From positions 79,830 through 143,829 of the forward strand of contig NZ_JAUYZI010000011.1 in assembly GCF_030700245.1 (NCBI RefSeq): a DNA stretch of 64,000 bases, given 5' to 3'. Origin of the DNA: Methylobacterium amylolyticum (lineage in GTDB: Bacteria > Pseudomonadota > Alphaproteobacteria > Rhizobiales > Beijerinckiaceae). The notes under the pieces are model-generated. The model saw only the letters and a list, made by a program, of their open reading frames with translations, had not been told where the DNA came from and did no database searches. This document shows positions 8,874 through 17,443 of the stretch, piece by piece (within the stretch, counting starts at the first letter, position 1; every line of letters starts with the position of its first letter). A program made the translations under genes and the position numbers.

Positions 8874-10004
8874 CTACGCCGCCAAGGCCCGGCTGATCAC
8901 CATGCGCTGGACGTCGCTGGTTCCCTCGTAGATCTGGCAGACGCGCACATCGCGGTAGATCTGCTCGACGCCGTAATCCGCGAGATAGCCGTACCCACCG
9001 TGGACCTGGATGGCGTCGGAGCAGACCTTCTCCGCCATCTCGGAGGCGAACAGCTTCGCCATCGCGGCCTCCTTGCCGCACGGCAATCCGGCGTCGCGCA
9101 GACGGGCCGCGTTCAGCACGAGTTGCCGCGCCGCCTCGATCTGGGTCGCCATGTCGGCGAGACGAAAGGCCACCGCCTGATGGCCGATCAGGGGCTTGCC
9201 GAAGGTCTCGCGCTCGCCCGCGTAGCGGACGGACGCCTCGAACGCGGCGCGCGCCATGCCCACGGATTGCGCCGCGATGCCGATGCGCCCTCCTTCGAGG
9301 TTGGACAGCGCGATGCGCAGTCCCTGGCCCTCCTCGCCGAGCATGAGGTCCGGGGTCAGGAACATGTCCTCGAACACGATCTGCGCCGTGTCCGAGCAAC
9401 GCTGCCCGAGCTTGTGCTCGATGGAAGCGACCGTGTAGCCCGGCGTGTCGGTCGGGACGACGAAGGCCGAGATGCCCTTCCGGCCGGCATCCGGGTCCGT
9501 GACGGCGAAGACGATGGCCACGTCGGCGTTCTTGCCCGAGGTGATGAACTGCTTCGTCCCGGAGACCACCCAGCCGTTCCCCGAGCGCCGGGCGCGGGTT
9601 CTCAGGGCCGCGGCGTCGGAACCTGCCCCGGGCTCCGTCAGGCAGAAGGCCCCCAGATGCTCGCCGCGGGCCAGCCGCCGGAGGAAGCGCTGCTTCTGGT
9701 CGTCGGTGCCGAACGTGAGAAGCGGCATGCAGCCCACCGAGTTGTGGACGCTCATGATGGTCGAGACGGCGCCGTCGCCGGCCGCGATCTCCTCGATGGC
9801 GAGCGCGTAGGCGACGTGGTCGACGGCCGCCCCGTCGTACGCTTCGGGCACGAGCATGCCCAGAAAGCCGAGGGCCCCCATCTCGGCGAGGGCCTCCTTC
9901 GGAAAGCGCGCTTCCCGGTCCCATTCGGCCGAGAACGGCTTCAGCCTCTCCGCCGCGAAGGTCCGCGCCGCGTCCCGGATCATCGTCTGGTCGTCGGTCA
10001 GCAT
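8874..10004 (-). CDS. acyl-CoA dehydrogenase
   Basis: The 376-residue flavoenzyme oxidises an acyl-CoA to the 2-enoyl-CoA and passes electrons to ETF. The N-terminal helical domain ([17 protein letters not shown]), the middle beta domain with [16 protein letters not shown], and the C-terminal domain with [20 protein letters not shown] are all present. The catalytic Glu lies in QIYEGTSD near the C-terminus. Length is normal. ATG 10004 follows an AGGAT site 11 bases from the SDR stop, so the two are co-transcribed. Chain-length preference (short or branched) is not readable from sequence alone. Confidence 0.9.
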   Translation of the reverse strand: MLTDDQTMIRDAARTFAAERLKPFSAEWDREARFPKEALAEMGALGFLGMLVPEAYDGAAVDHVAYALAIEEIAAGDGAVSTIMSVHNSVGCMPLLTFGTDDQKQRFLRRLARGEHLGAFCLTEPGAGSDAAALRTRARRSGNGWVVSGTKQFITSGKNADVAIVFAVTDPDAGRKGISAFVVPTDTPGYTVASIEHKLGQRCSDTAQIVFEDMFLTPDLMLGEEGQGLRIALSNLEGGRIGIAAQSVGMARAAFEASVRYAGERETFGKPLIGHQAVAFRLADMATQIEAARQLVLNAARLRDAGLPCGKEAAMAKLFASEMAEKVCSDAIQVHGGYGYLADYGVEQIYRDVRVCQIYEGTSDVQRMVISRALAA

Positions 10005-10014
10005 CGGGCGGATC

Positions 10015-10776
10015 CTATCGAGCCTGCATGCGCAGCGCGCCGTCGAGGCGGATGGTCTCGCCGTTGAGCATCGGGTTGGCCAGGATGGCCATGACGAGCT
10101 GGGCATACTCCTCGGGGCGACCGAAGCGGGAGGGGAAGGGCACGGCGGCGCCGAGGCTCGCCTGGACCTCGTCCGGCAGCCCCTGGACCATCGGCGTCTC
10201 GAACATGCCCGGCGCGACGGCGCAGACGCGGATGCCGAGCGGCGCCAGTTCGCGCGCGACCGGCAGGGTCAGGCCGACGACCCCGGCCTTGGAGGCCGCG
10301 TAGCCCGCCTGCCCGATCTGCCCCTCGTAGGCGGCGATGGAGGCGGTCGAGACGATCACGCCGCGCTCCCCGCCCTCCAGGGGTTCGAGGCCCGCCGCCC
10401 CGGCTGCGACGAGCCGCATCATGTTGAACGTGCCGACCAGATTGACCTGGATGACCTTTGAGAAGGCGTCGAGCGAGGCCGGCCCGTTGCGGCCCACCAC
10501 CTTCGCGGCCGGGCAGATGCCGGCGCAGTTGACCAGGATGCGGGCGACACCGTGCTCCGCCGCGGCGCGGACCAGAGCCGCCTCCGCGCTCGCGGCATCG
10601 GCGACGTCGCAGGCGAGCGCGATCCCGTCGATCTCGCGCGCGGCGGCGGCGGCGGCCTCCTCTTGCAGGTCGAGCAGGGCGACCCTGGCACCCGCCGCGG
10701 CGAGCGCCCGGGCCGTGGCTGCGCCCAATCCCGAGGCGGCGCCCGTCACGATCGCCGCGATACCTTGAACCTTCAC
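10015..10776 (-). CDS. SDR oxidoreductase, 3-hydroxyacyl-CoA dehydrogenase type 2-like
   Basis: This 253-residue short-chain dehydrogenase has the cofactor motif TGAASGLG near residue 12, the NCAG motif, the catalytic Ser in [10 protein letters not shown] and the YAASK catalytic pair. The insert after NCAGICPA and the ending [16 protein letters not shown] resemble HSD17B10, the mitochondrial-type enzyme that oxidises 3-hydroxy-2-methylacyl-CoA and short 3-hydroxyacyl-CoAs. GTG 10776 has GGAGG 8 bases upstream. It lies between the thiolase and acyl-CoA dehydrogenase genes in one operon, which fits the third step of beta-oxidation. Confidence 0.88.
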   Translation of the reverse strand: MKVQGIAAIVTGAASGLGAATARALAAAGARVALLDLQEEAAAAAAREIDGIALACDVADAASAEAALVRAAAEHGVARILVNCAGICPAAKVVGRNGPASLDAFSKVIQVNLVGTFNMMRLVAAGAAGLEPLEGGERGVIVSTASIAAYEGQIGQAGYAASKAGVVGLTLPVARELAPLGIRVCAVAPGMFETPMVQGLPDEVQASLGAAVPFPSRFGRPEEYAQLVMAILANPMLNGETIRLDGALRMQAR

Positions 10777-10798
10777 GAAAACCTCCGGACTGCCCCGA

Positions 10799-11962
10799 TC
10801 AGATGCGTTCCACCGCCAGAGCCGTGGCCTCGCCGCCACCGATGCAGAGCGAGGCGATGCCCCGTCGTCCGCCGGTGCGCGCGAGGGCGGCCGCCAGGGT
10901 CACGATGATGCGCGCGCCGGAGGCGCCGATCGGGTGGCCGAGGGCGCAGGCGCCCCCGTGAACGTTGACCTTGTCGCGCGGCAAATCGAGGTCGCGCATC
11001 GCCGCCATCGCGACCACGGCGAAGGCCTCGTTGATCTCGAACAGATCGACGGCGTCCATGGACCAGCCGACCTTCCCGGCGAGCTTGCCGATGGCCCCGA
11101 TCGGGGCCGTCGAGAACCACGCCGGGGCCGCGGCGTGGCTGGCATGCCCGCGGACGATGGCCAGCGGCGCGTGTCCGCGGCGCTCGGCCTCGGACATGCG
11201 CATCAGCACGAGCGCGGCCGCGCCGTCCGAGATCGACGAGGCGTTCGCCGCCGTGACCGTGCCGTCGGCGCGGAAGGCCGGCTTCAGCGTCGGGATCTTC
11301 TCCGGCCGGGCCTTGCGCGGCCCCTCGTCCGAACGCACGCCCGCTTCGACCGGGACGATCTCGTCATCGAAGGCCCCGGTCTCGGCGGCCCGCTTGGCGC
11401 GGGTGAGCGACTCGAGGGCGTAGGCGTCCTGATCGTCCCGGGTGAACTGGTAGTGCCGGGCCGTCTCCTCCGCGAACGCCCCCATGAGGCGGCCGCGGTC
11501 GTAGGCATCCTCCAGGCCGTCGAGGAACATGTGATCCAGGACGCGTCCGTGGCCGAGGCGCTGTCCGGCCCGGGCCTTGTCGAGGAGGTACGGCGCGTTC
11601 GACATGGATTCCATGCCGCCCGCGACGACCACATCGGCCGAGCCGGCGGCGATCATGTCGAAGCCGAGCATGACCGCCTTCATCCCCGAGCCGCAGACCT
11701 TGTTGAGGGTCGCGCAGGGGATGGCGTCCGACAGCCCCGCCCCGAGGGCCGCCTGCCGCGCCGGGGCCTGACCCAGACCGGCGGGCAGGACGCAGCCCAT
11801 CACGACCTCGGAGACCTCCGTATCCCCCAGGCCCGCGCGACCGACCGCGGCGCGGATCGCGGCGGCGCCGAGTTCCGTGGCGGAGTGGGACTTCAGCTCC
11901 CCCTGGAACGCCCCCATCGGGGTCCGGGCGGCGCTCGCGACGACGATGGGGTCCATCTGCAT
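10799..11962 (-). CDS. acetyl-CoA acetyltransferase (thiolase)
   Basis: The 387-residue thiolase has the nucleophilic Cys at about residue 90 (LNKVCGSGMKAV), NEAFA, the His in GHPIGASGAR and the second Cys in CIGGGEA. It either cleaves 3-ketoacyl-CoA or condenses two acetyl-CoA. In this operon, ahead of a 3-hydroxyacyl-CoA dehydrogenase and an acyl-CoA dehydrogenase, cleavage is more likely. The start is ATG 11962, or ATG 11956 two codons later, which has better spacing from AGGA. The stop is 22 bases from the SDR start. Confidence 0.9.
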   Translation of the reverse strand: MQMDPIVVASAARTPMGAFQGELKSHSATELGAAAIRAAVGRAGLGDTEVSEVVMGCVLPAGLGQAPARQAALGAGLSDAIPCATLNKVCGSGMKAVMLGFDMIAAGSADVVVAGGMESMSNAPYLLDKARAGQRLGHGRVLDHMFLDGLEDAYDRGRLMGAFAEETARHYQFTRDDQDAYALESLTRAKRAAETGAFDDEIVPVEAGVRSDEGPRKARPEKIPTLKPAFRADGTVTAANASSISDGAAALVLMRMSEAERRGHAPLAIVRGHASHAAAPAWFSTAPIGAIGKLAGKVGWSMDAVDLFEINEAFAVVAMAAMRDLDLPRDKVNVHGGACALGHPIGASGARIIVTLAAALARTGGRRGIASLCIGGGEATALAVERI

Positions 11963-12077
11963 GTCCTGGTTCCTGATCGTCGTCTCCCGCACCGGCTCGG
12001 TCGCGGCATCCTCGGCCGGCGGCAGGGAGACTGGCCGTCTCAGCGACGGCGACTTGGTCACGGAGGATCCGCCGGGA

Positions 12078-13793
12078 TCAGTCCGGGGTCGCCTCGGATG
12101 TCATGGCGGCCTTGGCGACCTCCTGGTTGCGCAAGATGAACCGTTGCAGCTTGCCGCTCGGCGTCTTTGGCAGCGCATCGACGAATTCGATCTCGCGCGG
12201 GTACGAGTGGGCCGAGAGACGCTTCTTCACGTAGGTCTGAATGGTTTCGGCCAAGGCTTGGTCCGGCGCGAAGCCGTCCTTGAGGACGACGAAGGCCTTC
12301 ACGAGTTCCGTGCGGTCGGGATCCGGCTTGCCGACGACGGCGGATTCCGCGACGGCGGGATGCTCGATGAGCGCGCTCTCGACCTCGAAGGGTCCGATCC
12401 GGTAGCCCGACGAGGTGATGACGTCGTCGGAGCGGCCCACGAAGGCAATGCTGCCGTCCGCGCCGGCCTCGACCGTATCGCCGCTCAGGTAGTAGTCTCC
12501 GACGAATCCGGCGGTCGGGCGTTCCCAGTAGCCCGAGAACCACATCAGGGGCGAGCGTGCCCGGTCGAGGGCCAGGATGCCCGGCTCGCCCGGCCCCAGT
12601 TCCTCACCGTCGGCGTTGACCACGACCACCCGGTGGCCCGGAACGGCGAAGCCTGCGGAGCCGAGCCTGACCGGGTGGGCGAGGGCGTGATGGTTGCAGA
12701 CGACCATCCCCAGTTCCGTCTGCCCATAGTGGTCGTGAATGGTGGTGCCGAGGTGGTCCGCGAACCAGCGGATGACTTCCGGATTGAGCGGCTCCCCGGC
12801 GCTGCTCACCGCGCGCAATTGTCCTGTCACCGCCGCCGCAGCCGCGGGCCCGGCGGCGATGAGGAAGCGAAAGGCGGTCGGGGAACCCGCGAGGTTCGTG
12901 ATGCCGAGGGTCCGGATGGTGCGGTAGGTGTCCTCGACCGTGAACGCGCCGTCGTGGAAGGTCGTGGTGAGCCCCATCGCGAGCGGACCCGTGACGGCGT
13001 AGTACAGGCCGTAGGCCCAGCCCGGATCGGCGACGTTCCAGAAGCGGTCCTCCGGCCTCAGATCCACGGCATCCCGCATGTAGGCGACGAACGCCACGAT
13101 GGCCTTGAGCGGGACGAGCAACGGCTTGGCCGGACCGGTCGTCCCGGAGGTGAACATGATCAGGAACGGGTCTTCCGCCTCACAGGGGACCGGCGCGCCG
13201 TCGCCGGCCTTGGCCTCCAGCTCGGCCCAGAAGTCGAGATCCGTTCCCTCGCTTCCTGCCCCGACGGTGACGATCCGGCAGAAGCCCTCGACGCCGATGG
13301 CCTTGGCGCGGTTGGGCAGATCCGTCACGACGACCTTCGTCCCGGCATCCTTGACGCGCTGCTCGATGGCCTTCGGTCCGAAGGCCGTGAACAGCGGCTG
13401 ATAGACGGCGCCGAGGCGCCAGGTCGCCAGGATCGTGATCAGCAGTTCCGGCGTGCGCGGGAGGAGCCCGGCAACCCGGTCCCCCTTCGTCACGCCGCAC
13501 GCGGACAGAACGTCGGCGAACTTGGCAGCCTGCTCGGCGAGGGTTGCGAAGGTGATCTCCCGGAGTGCCTCGCCCGGCCTGCTGTATCGAAGCGCGATGC
13601 GTCCGGGATCCGAGGCATGGCGGTCGCAGCAGGTATGGCAGGCATTGATCCGCCCCGACCCCTCCGGGAAGATCGCCGCGAAGGCTGTCGCCGCATCGAA
13701 GTCGGAGACGGCGCGACGATATTCGGCCGCAGGTCGGACGCCCGGCCCGATCTCGTCCGAGGCAAGGTCGCCACAGAGCAGATGATGGTTCAT
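12078..13793 (-). CDS. AMP-dependent acyl-CoA synthetase
   Basis: The 571-residue ligase activates a carboxylic acid to its CoA thioester via an acyl-adenylate. It shows the P-loop-like MFTSGTTGPAKP near residue 195, the HDHYGQTELGM adenylation motif, SGDTVEAGADG and SSGYRIGPFEVE hinge motifs, and the C-terminal Lys in LPKTPSGKLQR. This is the acetyl/propionyl- or medium-chain CoA ligase group; the substrate is unknown. ATG 13793 has GGAGGAG upstream. It heads the acyl-CoA operon and is separated by 115 bases from the thiolase. Confidence 0.9.
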   Translation of the reverse strand: MNHHLLCGDLASDEIGPGVRPAAEYRRAVSDFDAATAFAAIFPEGSGRINACHTCCDRHASDPGRIALRYSRPGEALREITFATLAEQAAKFADVLSACGVTKGDRVAGLLPRTPELLITILATWRLGAVYQPLFTAFGPKAIEQRVKDAGTKVVVTDLPNRAKAIGVEGFCRIVTVGAGSEGTDLDFWAELEAKAGDGAPVPCEAEDPFLIMFTSGTTGPAKPLLVPLKAIVAFVAYMRDAVDLRPEDRFWNVADPGWAYGLYYAVTGPLAMGLTTTFHDGAFTVEDTYRTIRTLGITNLAGSPTAFRFLIAAGPAAAAAVTGQLRAVSSAGEPLNPEVIRWFADHLGTTIHDHYGQTELGMVVCNHHALAHPVRLGSAGFAVPGHRVVVVNADGEELGPGEPGILALDRARSPLMWFSGYWERPTAGFVGDYYLSGDTVEAGADGSIAFVGRSDDVITSSGYRIGPFEVESALIEHPAVAESAVVGKPDPDRTELVKAFVVLKDGFAPDQALAETIQTYVKKRLSAHSYPREIEFVDALPKTPSGKLQRFILRNQEVAKAAMTSEATPD

Positions 13794-13870
13794 CTCAGCT
13801 CCTCCCCCAGTATTCGATTGCGCCCATTCGGGCTGCATCTGTGGACCTTAGGGACGGACCGCAGGCTCGT

Positions 13871-14050
13871 TCAATGACGGAAATAGCCACCGCCCCTGAG
13901 CGAATTTGCCAGCACGTCCTCCGGCTCCGCGTGGCGGTCCCAGGCATCGAAGGCCTGTTCGCTCTCGGCCGTCGACAGGGCCGTGCGCGCTTGCGCGAAC
14001 GTCCCCGTTCGCTCGAACCCGGCAATCCCGACGTCGGGCGTTCCCTCCAT
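13871..14050 (-). CDS. possible small protein of unknown function
   Basis: A 59-codon frame beginning at ATG 14050 has mostly G/C third positions and a protein-like composition (ERTGTFAQARTALSTAESEQ, ending in an aromatic-rich tail). No domain is recognised, and the ribosome site is weak. It lies upstream of the CoA ligase on the same strand. It could equally be a chance open frame. Confidence 0.35.
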   Translation of the reverse strand: MEGTPDVGIAGFERTGTFAQARTALSTAESEQAFDAWDRHAEPEDVLANSLRGGGYFRH

Positions 14051-14429
14051 GACCGGTCTCTTCGGTGGACTGTCAGCCACGCGGTGCTCCGCGATGCCGT
14101 GCCGACGCCGGGATCCTTCGGCGCGGGTCCAGCCCGGATCGCGCCTTCGAGGCGGCGAACGGGCTGTCGAATCTGGCCCCGGACGCGTCGCCGCTGGAAA
14201 CGCGCGCCGATCCACTGCACGGTCGGCGCGTCGAGCGAACGATCGTCGATGGCCGTGAGGCCGATCTCGACGGCAGCATCGCCCGGCTTTCCGTCGGTCC
14301 AGGCGAGGGGTTGGACCGCCTCCGCGGTGGCCGCACGGGCGGCCGGACGATAGCCCCATACCCCTCTTCTGTCGGGTCATCGGCCGCCCTGGGTGCAGGT
14401 CGGCACCGGCAAGCGCCCGGGCCCGGACA
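14051..14429. other. gap with no supported gene
   Basis: Several open frames cross this stretch, but none has a start, ribosome site and conserved motif. A plus-strand frame around 14140-14330 has a protein-like stretch (FEAANGLSNLAPDASPLETR) that could be a decayed gene. I cannot support more. Confidence 0.3.
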
Positions 14430-15008
14430 TCAATACGGCGTGCCGCCCCGCCGCCGCTCGCGCAGGGCCTCGGCGTACCACGCCAGCTCGTCGAGGAAGC
14501 GGCCGGCGGCCCGTTCCAGCCAGTCCTCCTGCGGCACGCCCTCCGGGTCCACCGCCTTCTGGAGGCGCGGGATCGGCAGCAGCGAGGGGATGCTCGGCAT
14601 GCCGAGTTCGGCGAGCATCGCCCGCAGCGCCATCGCCGCGCGCACGCCGCCGAACTGGCCGGCCGAGTAGCAGCAGATCGCCGAGGGCCGCCAGTAATAC
14701 TCCTCCAGGAAGTGGTCGAGGGTGTTCGACAGGGCGGGCGGGACGCCGTGGTTGTACTCCCCCGAGACCACGAGGAAGGCGTCGGCGCCGCGGTAGAGCG
14801 CGGCCAGCCGCTCCAGGGGCTCGGGCGCGCCGCCCGGCGGGTACTCCTTGTACATCCGGTCGAGGAGCAGCAGGCCGAGCTCGGCGGGATCGACCAGCGG
14901 CGCCGCGTGGCCGCGGGCTTCGAGCCGCGCGACGAGAAAGCGGGCGGCGCGGATGCCGATCCGGTCGGAGCGGACGCTGCCGAGGATCACGGGGATGGTG
15001 AGGGACAT
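14430..15008 (-). CDS. NADPH-dependent FMN reductase family oxidoreductase
   Basis: The 192-residue flavodoxin-fold protein starts with IPVILGSVRSDRIG, the FMN phosphate-binding loop. It also has the family motif GEYNHGVPPALSNTLDHF and the CCYSAGQFGGVRA segment. Such enzymes reduce FMN, quinones, azo compounds or chromate with NAD(P)H in the cytoplasm. ATG 15008 has GGGAGG 7 bases upstream. It is divergent from the DUF2946-type gene, with 157 bases between them that show no clear operator. Confidence 0.88.
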   Translation of the reverse strand: MSLTIPVILGSVRSDRIGIRAARFLVARLEARGHAAPLVDPAELGLLLLDRMYKEYPPGGAPEPLERLAALYRGADAFLVVSGEYNHGVPPALSNTLDHFLEEYYWRPSAICCYSAGQFGGVRAAMALRAMLAELGMPSIPSLLPIPRLQKAVDPEGVPQEDWLERAAGRFLDELAWYAEALRERRRGGTPY

Positions 15009-15165
15009 GGACGGCCTCCCGGGCTGTTGAGCGATGATGCCCGAAGCCACGGCGCCGCTCCAGATCCCGGGCGGTGGTCGAGACGCGGCTCCGCCCTCGA
15101 CGCGCCCCGGGACGGGCGCCCGCCCAGCGTTGACGCCCCGCGCGGCCGCCCCGTAAGAGATCCGC

Positions 15166-15537
15166 ATGGCCGGCCGCCGTACAGGGTCGGCGCGGGGCCG
15201 CGCGCTCGTCGGCGTGCTCGCGCTCTACGCGCTGCTGCTCCAGGCTTTCCTGGGGTTCGCGACGCCCGTCACCGGGGCGGCGGAGGCGGCCCTGTGCGCC
15301 GCGCACGCCGTGGACGCGGGCGCGCCCGATGCGCCGGCCGACGGCAAGGCGCACCTGCACTGCGCGCTCTGCTGCACCGCCGTCCACGTCGCCAAGCTCG
15401 CTCCGCCGCCGGCCGGCGCCGCGGCGGCGCGGCCCGCTCTCGGGGTCGCGCGCGTCGCGTGGCGCTCCGAGCGCGCCTTCCCGCCCACCGGGCCGCCGAT
15501 CCACGCCACCAGCGCCCGAGGTCCCCCCGCCGCCTGA
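15166..15537 (+). CDS. DUF2946-type Cys-rich envelope protein
   Basis: The 123-residue protein has an N-terminal hydrophobic segment (about 14-33) that would anchor or export it, then a His/Cys cluster AHLHCALCCTAVH near residues 62-74. A Pro/Arg-rich tail follows. DUF2946-type proteins are small Cys-containing membrane or periplasmic proteins often found near TonB receptors and copper chaperones; metal binding is suspected but unproven. It is first in a six-gene block and lies 40 bases ahead of the PepSY gene. The HCALCC motif is the main evidence for a metal site. Confidence 0.7.
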   Translation: MAGRRTGSARGRALVGVLALYALLLQAFLGFATPVTGAAEAALCAAHAVDAGAPDAPADGKAHLHCALCCTAVHVAKLAPPPAGAAAARPALGVARVAWRSERAFPPTGPPIHATSARGPPAA

Positions 15538-15577
15538 CGATCCGCTCCACCGATCGCTCAGACGCGGACCTCCAGCC

Positions 15578-16954
15578 ATGTCCACGACCCTTCAGGGCAG
15601 CTCTGCGGCCGTCGCCGCCGCGCCCGCCGCCCGCCCCGCGCGCGAGGCGCTCTACCGCGCCGCCTGGCGCTGGCACTTCTATGCCGGCCTGCTCTGCCTG
15701 CCGTTCCTCGTCCTGCTCTCGGCGACGGGGGCGCTGTACCTGTTCAAGGACGAGATCAACGGCACGCTGTTGTCCGCACGCACCACCGTCGCCGCGCGGG
15801 CGACGGCGCCGCTCGGCTCCGACCGCCTGATCTTCAACGCCGGCGAGGCCGTGCCGGACGGCGTGCCGCTGACCTACACCGACCCGGCGAGCCCGACCGC
15901 CGCGGCCGTGGTCGCCGTCTCCGAGGGCGGGCGCCGGGTGCTGGTCTACCTCGATCCCTATACCGGCGATGTGCTCGACCGGCTCGACCGGGACGGCGAG
16001 CTGTTCATGGTGGTGCGCCGCCTGCACAGCCTCGCCTATTTCGGGCCGGTGGCGAACGGGCTGGTCGAGGTAGTGGCGGGCTTCACGGTCATCCTGGTGG
16101 CGACCGGCGCCTACCTGTGGTGGCCGAGGGGGCAGGGCGGGGGAATCGTCACCGTGCGGGGTACGCCTCGGCGCCGGGTCTGGTGGCGCGACGTGCACGC
16201 GGTCACCGGGCTGGTGGCCGGGGGCGGCCTGCTGTTCCTGGCGCTCACCGGCCTGCCGTGGTCGATCTGGTGGGGCGATCAGGTCCGGACGCTGTCCAAC
16301 GCCGCCGGGCTCGGCCAGCCCCGCGCCCTGTGGGCCGGCAAACCGGTCTCGGCGGTGCCGATGGGCGCGGTGCTCGACACGGCCGGCTGGGCGATGGAGG
16401 ACGCGCCGGTGCCGCGCTCGGCGCCGGCCGCGAGCCCCGAGATCGGCGTCGACCGGGCGGCGGCGATCCTCGCCGGGCTCGGCATGCCGCGGGGCTACGA
16501 GCTGGCGCTTCCGGTCGGGCCCGCGGGGGTCTACGCGGCCGCAGCCTACCCGCGCGACGTGCGCGCCCAGCGGATGGTGTCGCTCGACCGGTACACCGGC
16601 CAACCGCTCGTCGACGTGCGCTTCGCCGATCTCGGGCCGGTGGCGCGGCTGATCCAGTACGGGATCGGCATCCACAAGGGCGAGCACTGGGGCCGGGCCA
16701 ACCAGCTCGCGATGCTGGCCTTCTGCCTCGCCACGATCCTGCTCAGCGTCACCGCCGCGACCATGTGGTGGAAGCGCCGCCCCGCGGGGGGCCTCGGCGT
16801 GCCGCCCTGGCCGCGCGACCGCCGCGCCGCCGCTTGGGTGACGGCGATCGTCCTCGGCCTCGGCGCCCTGTTTCCGCTGACCGGGCTCGCGATCCTCGCC
16901 ATGCTCGGCCTCGATATCGGGGTGCGTCACCTCTTGGGAGAGCGGGGCGCCTGA
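15578..16954 (+). CDS. PepSY-associated TM helix domain protein
   Basis: The 458-residue inner-membrane protein has a first helix at about 30-52 (WHFYAGLLCLPFLVLLSATGALYLFKDE) and a PepSY periplasmic region. A His-containing helix pair follows near 150-185 and 205-235, and the last helices are near 375-400 and 420-450. Conserved His residues in WHFYAG, RLHSLAYFG, DVHAVTG and GIHKGEHWG are likely heme ligands. This family (PiuB/FoxB-like) is linked to ferric-siderophore reduction. Here it lies between two Cys-rich proteins and before a TonB receptor, so it may reduce a metal complex after uptake. Confidence 0.85.
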   Translation: MSTTLQGSSAAVAAAPAARPAREALYRAAWRWHFYAGLLCLPFLVLLSATGALYLFKDEINGTLLSARTTVAARATAPLGSDRLIFNAGEAVPDGVPLTYTDPASPTAAAVVAVSEGGRRVLVYLDPYTGDVLDRLDRDGELFMVVRRLHSLAYFGPVANGLVEVVAGFTVILVATGAYLWWPRGQGGGIVTVRGTPRRRVWWRDVHAVTGLVAGGGLLFLALTGLPWSIWWGDQVRTLSNAAGLGQPRALWAGKPVSAVPMGAVLDTAGWAMEDAPVPRSAPAASPEIGVDRAAAILAGLGMPRGYELALPVGPAGVYAAAAYPRDVRAQRMVSLDRYTGQPLVDVRFADLGPVARLIQYGIGIHKGEHWGRANQLAMLAFCLATILLSVTAATMWWKRRPAGGLGVPPWPRDRRAAAWVTAIVLGLGALFPLTGLAILAMLGLDIGVRHLLGERGA

Positions 16955-16979
16955 GCGGGTTCGGACGGGCGAGGCGCCC

Positions 16980-17378
16980 GTGTCCTCCCGCCGACAGACG
17001 GGCAAGCGATCCGGCGGCCGCGCGCTGGGCGCCGCGCTGGTGCTGCTCGCCCTGTGGCTCCAGGCGCTGGCTCCCGCCGCGGGTCTGACGGCGCGCGCCC
17101 GCGCCCTGGAGACGGCCGCCGCCGACGCGCTGATCCACGCCGCCCTGTGCGGCTCCGCGACGGCCGACCCTGCGGCCGACCTGCCGGGGGCGCCGCCGGC
17201 CTGCGACCACTGCCCGTTCTGCCGCTGTCCCGCCGCGGCGCCGCTGCCGCTTCCCCCGCAGGCCGCCCCCCGTCGGCTCGCCTGGAGCCCCGCCCTGTGG
17301 CCGATCCCGCCGCCCGCGCGGCCGGCGCGGCCGCCCCGCACGCAAGCCCAGGCCCGCGCACCGCCCGTCACCGTCTGA
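16980..17378 (+). CDS. second DUF2946-type Cys-rich envelope protein
   Basis: The 132-residue protein has an N-terminal hydrophobic segment (about 13-36) and then the Cys cluster CDHCPFCRCP near 75-84, in the CxxCxxCxC pattern. A Pro-rich tail follows. It resembles the protein at 15166-15537 in layout but has a different, richer Cys motif, which suggests two different metal-handling roles. The start is GTG 16980, 25 bases after the PepSY gene. It is probably periplasmic and anchored. The function is unknown; metal binding is inferred. Confidence 0.65.
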   Translation: MSSRRQTGKRSGGRALGAALVLLALWLQALAPAAGLTARARALETAAADALIHAALCGSATADPAADLPGAPPACDHCPFCRCPAAAPLPLPPQAAPRRLAWSPALWPIPPPARPARPPRTQAQARAPPVTV

Positions 17379-17443
17379 CCGCTCCGTCACCGATCCCGGC
17401 CGCGCGCGCCCCGCCGCGGCCAAGCGCTCAGACAGGTTGTTCC

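Noticed and set aside
13841..14353. Plus-strand gene of 170 codons upstream of the FMN reductase
   Set aside because: No ribosome site, no motif and Arg/Ser-heavy composition; it overlaps the better minus-strand candidate at 13871-14050.
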